16,559 bases of DNA. Source: a bacterium TMED144. Its GTDB lineage: Bacteria; Fidelibacterota; Marinisomatia; Marinisomatales; TCS55. Location: positions 12,825 to 29,383 of the forward strand of contig NHGT02000003.1 of assembly GCA_002170005.2 (NCBI GenBank), read 5' to 3'. A program made the translations under genes and the position numbers. The notes below the pieces were generated by a model. That model was given only the letters and a program-made list of their open reading frames with translations, had not been told where the DNA came from and searched no databases. Below, in pieces: positions 1 through 7,469 of this stretch; position 1 is the stretch's first letter; every line of letters starts with the position of its first letter.

Positions 1-1447
1 TTGGTACTTTTACACCAAAATAGGGATCTAATTCAAATTCAGATTCTTCTATTGTTCCATCAAGTATGGCATGAATCATCTTGCGAGTCAATGGAAGAGA
101 TATTCTCTTTGCTCCAGACTGCGCTGAAGCACCGACCCAACCAGTATTTACCAAATATGCCGGTACCTTAAAATTATTCATTTTCTCCTTTAAAAGCTCA
201 GCATATCTTAATGGGTGCAATGTCAAAAAAGGACCCCCAAAACAAGGTGAAAATGTAGCTGTTGGCTCAGTAATGCCCCTCTCAGTTCCAGCTACTTTTG
301 CTGTATATCCACTTATAAAGTGATACATTGCTTGCTCTGAAGTTAACTTTGATACAGGAGGTATTACTCCGTAAGCATCACATGTCAAAAAAATTATGGT
401 TTTTGGATGGTTTGACATTGCAGGTTTGCCTTGTCCATAAATAGAGTTATCTATGAAATTTAATGGATAAGATACCCTAGTATTTTCCGTTTTGGATCCA
501 TCAGAATAGTCAACTACCAAGGTTTCTGGGTCATAGACTACATTCTCTAGCAATGCTCCTCTTTTAATAGCATTAAAAATGTCCGGCTCATTCTCAGGGT
601 TTAGATTTATTGTTTTGGCATAGCAACCGCCTTCAAAATTAAATATACCATCATTGGACCAGCCATGTTCATCATCTCCAATTAATGGACGCTTAGGATC
701 AGTAGAAAGTGTGGTTTTTCCAGTACCGCTTAAACCAAAGAAAATTGCAGAGTTTTCTCCATCTTCAGCAACATTGGCAGAGCAATGCATGGATAGCACT
801 CCACTTTGTGGCAAAAGATAATGCAATACTGAAAAGATTCCTTTTTTCATTTCACCAGCATATTCAGTGCCTCCAATAATTGCAATTTTTCTAGCCATAT
901 GAAAAATAACAAATGATTCTGAATTCATACCGTGCTCTTTAAAATTTTCATTTTTTACATCCGAAGCATTTATTATTGTAAAATCAGGAGAAAAATTCTC
1001 AAGATCATTAGATTTTGGTCTTATGAACATGTTATGAACAAAATGGGCCTGCCAAGCTCTTTTAGCCAAAATCCTTACGTTAATACTATATTTTGGGTCA
1101 AAACCCGCGTATCCATCGAACATATAAGTATCATTTGGGTCTGAATTATAATAATCAACTATCTTTGAGAAAAGCTCATCAAAAACTTTTTCATCAATTT
1201 TTTGGTTCACTTGACCCCACCAAATTTGCGAATTTGATGAGGGTTCATCAACAATGTACTTATCTTTAGGTGATCTTCCTGTAAATTTTCCAGTATCTAC
1301 AATGGGAGCACCGGTAGAACTGATAACACCTTCATTATTTTTTAAAATTTCATCAATTAAATTATCAACATTTAGGTTTCTATGTATTTTAGATACATTG
1401 TTTAGACCAATTTGATCTAAACCAAGGGTTTTATTCAAATTTGACAT
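1..1447 (-). CDS. pckA: Phosphoenolpyruvate carboxykinase (ATP), C-terminus cut by window edge
   Basis: It converts oxaloacetate and ATP to phosphoenolpyruvate and CO2, the entry step of gluconeogenesis, in the cytoplasm. The frame is open for 482 codons from the ATG at 1447 to the left edge. The family is about 530-540 residues, so some 50 C-terminal residues are missing. Visible signatures are RSPKDK (58-63, substrate binding), EYAGEMKKG (about 195-203, catalytic Lys), SMHCSAN (about 219-225, metal His), the P-loop GLSGTGKTTLS (238-248) and IGDDEHGW (256-263, metal Asp). Together these identify the ATP-dependent rather than the GTP-dependent enzyme. The start lies 2 bases after the recombinase stop. 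An AAGAGGA Shine-Dalgarno sits just upstream, so the gene can be co-transcribed with the recombinase gene yet translated well on its own. I saw no frameshift. Confidence 0.96.
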   Translation of the reverse strand, partial: MSNLNKTLGLDQIGLNNVSKIHRNLNVDNLIDEILKNNEGVISSTGAPIVDTGKFTGRSPKDKYIVDEPSSNSQIWWGQVNQKIDEKVFDELFSKIVDYYNSDPNDTYMFDGYAGFDPKYSINVRILAKRAWQAHFVHNMFIRPKSNDLENFSPDFTIINASDVKNENFKEHGMNSESFVIFHMARKIAIIGGTEYAGEMKKGIFSVLHYLLPQSGVLSMHCSANVAEDGENSAIFFGLSGTGKTTLSTDPKRPLIGDDEHGWSNDGIFNFEGGCYAKTINLNPENEPDIFNAIKRGALLENVVYDPETLVVDYSDGSKTENTRVSYPLNFIDNSIYGQGKPAMSNHPKTIIFLTCDAYGVIPPVSKLTSEQAMYHFISGYTAKVAGTERGITEPTATFSPCFGGPFLTLHPLRYAELLKEKMNNFKVPAYLVNTGWVGASAQSGAKRISLPLTRKMIHAILDGTIEESEFELDPYFGVKVP

Positions 1448-1449
1448 AT

Positions 1450-2334
1450 TTATCCTCTTGGATGGGCTTGTTTGTATGTTTGTTTTATTTTTTCCGGTTG
1501 AATATGTGTATAAACTTGAGTCGAGGAAAGATTGCTATGACCTAACAGATCTTTTACAGTCCTTATACCTGCCCCATTTTCAATAAGATGAGTTGCAAAA
1601 GAATGTCTTAATAAATGCGGGCCCAATTGATTGCCATCCGCAACTAACTTAATGTAAATAGATATTCTTCTTTGAACTGTTCTTTTTGAAATTCGCTTCT
1701 CTCTCTTAGTTATAAACAATGGTTTATTAAAATCTTTATTTTTTCTAGAACTAGTGTAATTTTCAAGGTATAATTTCGCTCTATTTCCAAAGGGAACCAA
1801 ACGTTCTTTGCTTCCCTTACCAAAAAGTCTAATTAGATTATTTTTATAATCAATTGAACCGTGATTTAATGAAACTAATTCACTTAACCTCATTCCAGTT
1901 GAATAAAAAAGCTCTAACATTGCTTTATCCCTTATTCCGATTGAAGTGCTTTCATCAGGTGAATCCATGAGTGAATCAATAATTTTTTGATCTATGAAAT
2001 TAGGCAACGATCTTGCTATTTTAGGTGATCTTATATTCTCAGATGGATTGCTATGAATTTGTTCAGACTTAACCATAAACTTGAAATATGATTTTACAGA
2101 AGCAAGTCTTCTTGCAATTGTCCTATCTGAAAATTTTTTATCAAACTCGGAGGATAAAAAAGCTCTAATTTGTTTTCTTGATATTTTATTTATATCATAA
2201 CTATCATCTTTAAGAAACTTTTTAAATTTATTTAAATCTGTCATGTAAGATTTAATAGTATTATCAGAGAAATTTCTTTCTTTTTTTAGAAAAAGATAAA
2301 AATCATTCAATGATTCGTACATTGTAATCATCAT
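1450..2334 (-). CDS. xerD: Tyrosine recombinase, XerC/XerD type
   Basis: This is a site-specific recombinase expected to resolve chromosome dimers at a dif site during division. It has 294 residues, the usual XerC/D length. An N-terminal SAM-like core-binding domain spans about 8-90, and the catalytic domain follows. The full catalytic set is visible: R149 in GMRLSEL, K173 in FGKGSKER, H240 and R243 in HLLRH, H266 in LLGHS and the nucleophile Y275 in QVYTH. No dif-like site was recognised in the window. The ATG overlaps the stop of the upstream pseudouridine synthase gene as ATGA, and no Shine-Dalgarno is seen, so translational coupling is likely. A second in-frame ATG directly follows the first, and a third lies at codon 5. 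XerC cannot be told from XerD, or from a lone Xer, by eye. The absence of integrase-like neighbours argues for the chromosomal housekeeping enzyme over a mobile-element integrase. Confidence 0.88.
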   Translation of the reverse strand: MMITMYESLNDFYLFLKKERNFSDNTIKSYMTDLNKFKKFLKDDSYDINKISRKQIRAFLSSEFDKKFSDRTIARRLASVKSYFKFMVKSEQIHSNPSENIRSPKIARSLPNFIDQKIIDSLMDSPDESTSIGIRDKAMLELFYSTGMRLSELVSLNHGSIDYKNNLIRLFGKGSKERLVPFGNRAKLYLENYTSSRKNKDFNKPLFITKREKRISKRTVQRRISIYIKLVADGNQLGPHLLRHSFATHLIENGAGIRTVKDLLGHSNLSSTQVYTHIQPEKIKQTYKQAHPRG

Positions 2335-3299
2335 GCATTAAATAAACTGAGTTGATCTATAAGATGATTAAAATCTTCAGGAATTGGGGCTTTCAATGTC
2401 ATTTTTTTATGTGTATTTGGGTGATTAAATATAATCTCTTCCGCATGAAGTGCCTGCCTGTTGAAATCTTTAGCAATTTTAGTAAAAATTTTAGTTACTT
2501 CTGGTAAAAAACCTCGAGCTTTTTTTAAACCACCACCATATTTCTCATCACAAAAAATTGGACATCCTACAAATGAAGCATGTACTCGGATTTGATGTGT
2601 TCTACCGGTCTTAGGGGAAAAAAATACTTGATTTAAATATTTACCTCTTTTTGATAACGAATACCCAGTAGTTGCATTTCTACCATTAATATCGACTTCA
2701 AAAACAGTTGGATCCTTCTTCCCTCTTTTTATTGGATGATCAATGTGACCATGGTCTTCTTTCCAGCTTCCCCATGTAATTGCAAAATATTTTTTTTCAA
2801 TTAATCTTTTTTCAAACTGATAAGATAAATGCTTATGTGCTTGATTTGTTTTGGCAATTAAGATTATACCAGAGGTATTTTTATCAAGACGATGTACTAT
2901 CCCAGGCCTATCTTCGCCGTTAATATTAGATAATTTGTCAAAATAATGTAAAAGCCCATTCACCAATGTACCATCTTCATTTCCATTTCCTGGGTGTACA
3001 ACTAAGCCCGGAGGTTTATTTATGGCTATAATCGATGCGTCCTCATAAATAATATCTAGATCTATTTTTTGTGCTTTTAGTTTTGTTTTTTGATTTTCAG
3101 GTAGCGAAATTATATAATCTATAGTTTCATTACCATCTAACTGATAACTTGGTTTTACAGGAAAATTGTTTACTCTAATATTCCCTGATTTTATCATTTT
3201 TTTAATTTGAGTCCTGCTAAAATCAGGAAAGTAATTGGATAGAAAAAGATCTATTCTTAAAGGTTTTATAGCATTAACTGGAATAGTCTCAAATTTCAA
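2331..3299 (-). CDS. rluD: RluA/RluD-family 23S rRNA pseudouridine synthase
   Basis: It isomerises specific uridines in RNA to pseudouridine; RluD itself modifies 23S rRNA helix 69. The protein has 322 residues, with an N-terminal S4 RNA-binding domain (about 14-75) and a catalytic domain from about 80. The family motif HRLDKNTSG lies at 136-144, with D139 as the expected catalytic aspartate. Other family features are AINKPPGLVVHPG (92-104) and a downstream TGRTHQIRVH segment. The start codon is TTG at 3299. An in-frame stop lies just upstream, and the next in-frame ATG falls inside the S4 domain, so a non-ATG start is needed for a full-length protein. The start overlaps the lspA end by 11 bases and the stop overlaps the recombinase ATG by 4. 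The RluD rather than RluA/RluC assignment rests on the S4 domain, the length and the location next to lspA. Confidence 0.9.
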   Translation of the reverse strand: MKFETIPVNAIKPLRIDLFLSNYFPDFSRTQIKKMIKSGNIRVNNFPVKPSYQLDGNETIDYIISLPENQKTKLKAQKIDLDIIYEDASIIAINKPPGLVVHPGNGNEDGTLVNGLLHYFDKLSNINGEDRPGIVHRLDKNTSGIILIAKTNQAHKHLSYQFEKRLIEKKYFAITWGSWKEDHGHIDHPIKRGKKDPTVFEVDINGRNATTGYSLSKRGKYLNQVFFSPKTGRTHQIRVHASFVGCPIFCDEKYGGGLKKARGFLPEVTKIFTKIAKDFNRQALHAEEIIFNHPNTHKKMTLKAPIPEDFNHLIDQLSLFNA

Positions 3300-3759
3300 T
3301 CTTAGCTCTTTTTTTCTCTAAAAAAATTGAATCAAATAATATTATGACCATACCTACTGTGACACACGTGTCAGCTACATTAAAGATATACCATCGAAAA
3401 TTGCCAATCATAAAATCAAAAAAGTCGACAACCTCACCTAGGAAAATTCTGTCTGTTAAATTGCCTAAGGCACCTGCAATTATTAAGGAAATAGAAAATC
3501 TCAGTATAAAAACGTCATTTTTAATTGTGTATAAATAATAAAATAGAAAAATTGTAAGAACTATTGATAGCGCTGAAAATAAAAAAATACCAAAAGGGAA
3601 ATCTATCCCAAAGGCCATGCCATCATTTGTTATATATGTCAAATTAAAAAAATTAGGGATTATTTCAATTGATTGACCTAAAGACATATTGTGGCTTACA
3701 AGATATTTTGAGATTTGGTCTACCAAAAAAAGGAAAAGGCTCAAAAAGAGCACATTCAT
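3289..3759 (-). CDS. lspA: Lipoprotein signal peptidase (signal peptidase II)
   Basis: This inner-membrane aspartyl protease removes signal peptides from prolipoproteins at the lipobox cysteine. At least two substrates, the TlpA-like protein and the cyclophilin, are encoded in the same gene run. The chosen ATG at 3759 overlaps the upstream stop as ATGA and gives 156 residues, the normal family length, with the first membrane helix starting at once. The frame extends to an ATG at 3798 (169 residues), but that start has no Shine-Dalgarno and would put a charged 13-residue tail ahead of helix 1. Four membrane helices are visible. Conserved elements are TYITNDGMAFG (41-51), GNLTDR (99-104), VVDFF (110-114) and FNVAD (126-130). 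The last two hold the catalytic aspartate pair, here D112 and D130. The C-terminus is short and basic. Confidence 0.94.
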   Translation of the reverse strand: MNVLFLSLFLFLVDQISKYLVSHNMSLGQSIEIIPNFFNLTYITNDGMAFGIDFPFGIFLFSALSIVLTIFLFYYLYTIKNDVFILRFSISLIIAGALGNLTDRIFLGEVVDFFDFMIGNFRWYIFNVADTCVTVGMVIILFDSIFLEKKRAKIEI

Positions 3760-4148
3760 ACTAAACCAAGCTTTCCCTTTTCCTTGCAGTTCACGCATTT
3801 TGTTGCGTTTGGCACTTCCATCATTCTTTCAGAAGGTATTAATTCATTGCAAATTTTACAAACGCCAAAGGAGCCTTCATTGATGCGCTCCAAAGCAATT
3901 TCTAAGTTTTTTAAATAATCACTACCCCTGTTCATTAACATGAAGTTCTTCTCCTGTTCGTGGGAATCAGTTCCTGCATCAGCCATATGCACACTATAAA
4001 TTGAGTCCGGAGTAAGCCCTCCTTGCTTGTTCGAAGAACTACCTAATCCTTCTTTTATTATATCCACTTCGTTAGCTATTAAACTTATTTTGTGTTCAAT
4101 GGATTTTTTAAATTTATTTAGCTCTGCTTTTGAATATTTGTTTGGCAC
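3756..4148 (-). CDS. DksA/TraR-family C4 zinc-finger protein
   Basis: This is a probable RNA polymerase secondary-channel regulator or related small protein. It has 130 residues: an N-terminal helical coiled-coil part (about 5-90) and a C-terminal four-cysteine zinc finger, C97-x2-C100-x17-C118-x2-C121. The coiled-coil tip carries HMADAGTDSHEQE (54-66), with aspartates at 57 and 61. E. coli DksA instead has DxxDxA, so equivalent activity with ppGpp is not assured. This tip form resembles the DksA/TraR proteins that sit between ileS and lspA in Bacteroidetes. The start is GTG at 4148, one base after the ileS stop. It is supported by an AAAGGG Shine-Dalgarno with a 6-base spacer; the ATG two bases upstream is out of frame. 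The stop overlaps the lspA ATG. Family assignment is firm, but the regulatory targets are unknown. Confidence 0.9.
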   Translation of the reverse strand: MPNKYSKAELNKFKKSIEHKISLIANEVDIIKEGLGSSSNKQGGLTPDSIYSVHMADAGTDSHEQEKNFMLMNRGSDYLKNLEIALERINEGSFGVCKICNELIPSERMMEVPNATKCVNCKEKGKLGLV

Positions 4149-4149
4149 A

Positions 4150-7100
4150 TTATACCCTTTCGCTTTTTGCTTTGTTTAATCCTATGTGAAGAATTTCATT
4201 ATCAATTTCTATTTCAGAAGAATATTTAACGTCTCCTTTTTTTTCAGAAATACTTAAAGCCAAAACCTCATTTTTAAACAAATCGATGTTTGCTTTTATA
4301 GCATTCCCTATTTTACCAGAAAGGTCAGAATAAATATCGATTCTATCTTCAACTGCGAAATTAGCATTTTTTCTCATGTTTTGCACCTGTCTAATTGCAT
4401 CCCTTGCTATTCCTTCATTTTTCAAATCTTCATTAATATCTATTATAAGTCCCACTGTGTGGTTGTCGTCACCAGATGAGGAGAATTTCTCAGCAGATTC
4501 CTGCTCAAAAATCAACTCATCTCTAAAAATTGAAATTTCTTTACTTTGGATTGATAAATCTAATTTTTTATCAGATCTGATTTTAGATATTATCTTATCT
4601 GGAGTTATTTTTCTGATAGCCTCACTAATTGTTTTAAGATCTTTTCCGTATTTAGCGCCTAAAATAGGTAGGTTTGGTTTTATGTTAAATTTAACTAATA
4701 TATCTTCTGAATCTGCTTGTACAACCTTCTTTACATTTAATTCATCTTCAATAATTTTACTTTCGCTCAAGATAAAGTTTGCGACTTTTTTATCAGTTAC
4801 ATGAAAATGTAATTCCGACAGAGGTTGTCTAATCTTAATTTTGGCTTTATTTCTTGCTGACCTGCCAAGCTCAACTACCCTCCTAAGGGAATCAATATTA
4901 TTCATTAATTCAATGTCTATTTTTTTCAAATCTGAACTTGGATAATCACACAAATGAATGCTTTCATGTTCATCTGAATCAATATTTTTTACCAAATTTT
5001 GATATATTTCTTCTGTTACAAAAGGCAAAACAGGTGAAATTGATTTTATAACAGTAGTGAGACATTCATAAAGAACTTGATAAGCTGTTTGCTTGTCAAG
5101 ATCATCTTCGCTTTTCCAAAATCTTCGCCTACTTCTTCGTATATACCAATTTGACAAATCGTCCAAAAAAAGATCAAATTTTCTCATCATGATGTCAGAT
5201 CTAAATTGCTCTAAACTAGAATTACAATCCTTGATAAAAACATTTAGTTTTGAAATTATCCATTTATCCATGATTGAGAAGTCAATATAATTCACTTTAT
5301 ATTTATATGGATCGTAGCCATCGACAGAAGCATAGGTTGCAAAAAAAGAATAGGAATTCCATAGCTGAATTAGCTTTTTTCTTATTTCATTACCAATAGA
5401 GTACCCGAACAAAAGATTATGTTCAGGGTTTTGCAATGCATACATCCATCTCATTACATCTACTCCCATTTTTTCTGCTGCATCATCAAACCAAATTGCA
5501 TTTCCCCAAGATTTATGCATTTCTCTTCCATCTTCTGCTCTGACAAGTGCATGACCTAAAAGATTTTTAAAAGGTGGTTTGTTTTCAAGCATAGTGGACA
5601 TCGCTAATAGAGAATAGAACCAGTTTCTAAATTGGCCTGGAAAGGATTCAACAACAAACTCAGCAGGAAACCATTCATCCCAATAGCTTTTATCTGAATT
5701 ATATTTTAAAGTAGAGAATGGGACTATACCAGCGTCCAACCATGGGTTACCGACATCTTCAATTCTAGTTCCAATAAGACCTGTCTTGGGGTGCTTAATC
5801 TTAACTTTGTCAATCCATGGCCTGTGTGGTGTGTGCCCATTAAACTCATTCCAGCCTTCAACTGCCAATTCTTTTAATTCTTCCCTTGAGCCTACAACAT
5901 AAAATGAACCATCATCAAAAGTCCATATAGGCAAAGCCAAGCCCCAAAATCGCTTTTTTGAGATCATCCAGTCACCCATATTATCAAGCCATTCTATTTC
6001 TCTGTCTTCACCCCAATCTGGTATCCAATTGATATCTCTGACTGTTTTTTTTATCTCATCTCTCCAATCCATGTTAATATACCATTCATCGACCAATCTA
6101 AAAACAAGCTCATCGCCAGACCTCCAGCAATGAGGATAAACATGAGGATAGTCTTCTGCATAGAACAATAGGTTTCTTTCTTTGAGATCATTTATTATCA
6201 ATTGAATTGTTTTTTTGTCCGTTGCGCTTTTCCCTGCAAGCCAGCCGAATTTTTCTGTAAACTTAGATTCTTTATTTAATGGAGCAATGCTGACAAATCC
6301 CAGCTTCTTTCCAATTTTACTATCAATATCACCACAACCAGGAGCCATATGAACTATTCCTGTTCCTTCTCCAGCGACTACTATATCGTTTCCAATATTA
6401 TCTTTGCCTGGATCAATGACCTGGTGCTGAATACTGCTAGTTATGTTTTTTTTCTTTAATTTTTCATTTATAAACGGGTAACCGCCAATTTCATTTTGAG
6501 CATCTAGATGATCATATGGACCTGTATATTTCATTCCAACTAGCTCACTGCCCTTGATTGTTTCTAAAACCTCAAATCCACCTCTCTCATTAAAAATTTG
6601 CGCTATGGTTTTTAATTTAGGCACTCCATCAATCCATTGTTTTTTTTCTTTGAACTGTTTTTCAAGTCTTTTAAAGTTGAGATTCTCTTCTGCAAAATAA
6701 TATATTGAACCATCCGAGGCTTTCACTTTGACATAATTAATATTTGCATTAACGGCAGCTATCACATTTGATGTCAATGTCCATGGAGTAGTTGTCCAGA
6801 CAAGGATATATTCATTTTCTTTATCAACAAGTGGAAAACGAACGAACACCGCTTTATGAGAGACTAGTTTTCTGCCTTCAATTATTTCCATTTGAGAATA
6901 GGAAGTACCAGATCTACCAGACCAAGGTACAACATCAGAACCTTTGTATATCTTGCCATTTTCAAACAATTTTTTTAAAAATGACCAAATCGTAAAATTG
7001 TTTTCATCAGACATGGTAAAGTAAGAATTTTCCCAGTCCATCCAATAGCCCAATCTCTTTGATTGCTCAGTTTGAATTTTTGAAAACTTTTTAACCCTTT

Positions 7101-7464
7101 CTTTGCATTTATTTACAAATTTTTCGATGCCATATTCTTCGATATCTTTTTTAGATTTAAACCCAAGCTCTTTTTCTACTTCAACTTCAACCCAGAGACC
7201 TTGGCAATCAAAGCCCTGTTGGTATCTCAGTTCAAAGCCTTTCATTGCTTTGAATCGATTAAAAATGTCTTTTAATGTTCTGCCCCAAGCATGGTGAACT
7301 CCCATAGGATTATTTGCAGTTATAGGACCATCAATGAATGACCATTTAGGCTTGCCTTGATTTAATTGACGTCGTTTTTCAAATATCTTTTCTTTAGTCC
7401 AAAAATCTAGAACTTTATGCTCAATAGAAACAAAGTCAACGTTAGTATCGGGTTTTTTTATCAT
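4150..7464 (-). CDS. ileS: Isoleucyl-tRNA synthetase, IleRS2-like with rearranged HIGH motif
   Basis: This class I synthetase charges tRNA-Ile with isoleucine in the cytoplasm. It has 1104 residues, a normal length for the larger (type 2) IleRS group. The Rossmann core begins near 40, followed by the editing (CP1) insertion at about 190-400 and the rest of the core. A segment around 600-625 includes FPGQFRNWFYSL. The anticodon-binding helical domain spans about 740-900, followed by a C-terminal extension. The ATP-binding signatures are unusual. Where HxGH is expected the protein reads G55-V56-H57-H58 inside NPMGVHHAWGRTLKD, and the KMSKS loop reads E648-M-H-K-S-W. The alignment holds because H58 sits eight residues before the conserved TxKD aspartate. 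Conserved flanks (FDCQGLWVEVEVEKELG, and WLDAGIVPFST near the zinc/core region) and the intact full-length frame argue against a pseudogene. It follows htrA by 5 bases, and the DksA-type gene follows one base after it. Confidence 0.95.
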   Translation of the reverse strand: MIKKPDTNVDFVSIEHKVLDFWTKEKIFEKRRQLNQGKPKWSFIDGPITANNPMGVHHAWGRTLKDIFNRFKAMKGFELRYQQGFDCQGLWVEVEVEKELGFKSKKDIEEYGIEKFVNKCKERVKKFSKIQTEQSKRLGYWMDWENSYFTMSDENNFTIWSFLKKLFENGKIYKGSDVVPWSGRSGTSYSQMEIIEGRKLVSHKAVFVRFPLVDKENEYILVWTTTPWTLTSNVIAAVNANINYVKVKASDGSIYYFAEENLNFKRLEKQFKEKKQWIDGVPKLKTIAQIFNERGGFEVLETIKGSELVGMKYTGPYDHLDAQNEIGGYPFINEKLKKKNITSSIQHQVIDPGKDNIGNDIVVAGEGTGIVHMAPGCGDIDSKIGKKLGFVSIAPLNKESKFTEKFGWLAGKSATDKKTIQLIINDLKERNLLFYAEDYPHVYPHCWRSGDELVFRLVDEWYINMDWRDEIKKTVRDINWIPDWGEDREIEWLDNMGDWMISKKRFWGLALPIWTFDDGSFYVVGSREELKELAVEGWNEFNGHTPHRPWIDKVKIKHPKTGLIGTRIEDVGNPWLDAGIVPFSTLKYNSDKSYWDEWFPAEFVVESFPGQFRNWFYSLLAMSTMLENKPPFKNLLGHALVRAEDGREMHKSWGNAIWFDDAAEKMGVDVMRWMYALQNPEHNLLFGYSIGNEIRKKLIQLWNSYSFFATYASVDGYDPYKYKVNYIDFSIMDKWIISKLNVFIKDCNSSLEQFRSDIMMRKFDLFLDDLSNWYIRRSRRRFWKSEDDLDKQTAYQVLYECLTTVIKSISPVLPFVTEEIYQNLVKNIDSDEHESIHLCDYPSSDLKKIDIELMNNIDSLRRVVELGRSARNKAKIKIRQPLSELHFHVTDKKVANFILSESKIIEDELNVKKVVQADSEDILVKFNIKPNLPILGAKYGKDLKTISEAIRKITPDKIISKIRSDKKLDLSIQSKEISIFRDELIFEQESAEKFSSSGDDNHTVGLIIDINEDLKNEGIARDAIRQVQNMRKNANFAVEDRIDIYSDLSGKIGNAIKANIDLFKNEVLALSISEKKGDVKYSSEIEIDNEILHIGLNKAKSERV
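4155..4160 (-). promoter_or_regulatory. Shine-Dalgarno that fixes the GTG start of the DksA-type gene
   Basis: On the minus strand the sequence reads AAAGGG, six bases before GTG at 4148-4146. It lies inside the last codons of ileS. It supports GTG, not the out-of-frame ATG at 4150-4148, as the start of the zinc-finger protein. Confidence 0.6.
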
Positions 7465-7469
7465 TTATT

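Noticed and set aside
81..1144. Plus-strand open frames of 70-80 codons at the left edge
   Set aside because: The minus strand holds an uninterrupted pckA frame with all family motifs over this whole stretch, so these are shadows.
1450..2334. Tyrosine recombinase as the integrase of a mobile element
   Set aside because: The length and domain layout are XerC/D-like. It is translationally coupled to housekeeping genes on both sides, and there is no att-like repeat, tRNA or phage gene nearby.
4376..4804. A 142-codon plus-strand open frame inside ileS
   Set aside because: It lies wholly antisense to a well-supported synthetase, shows no recognisable domain, and its hydrophobic composition is what antisense reading of AT-rich coding DNA produces.
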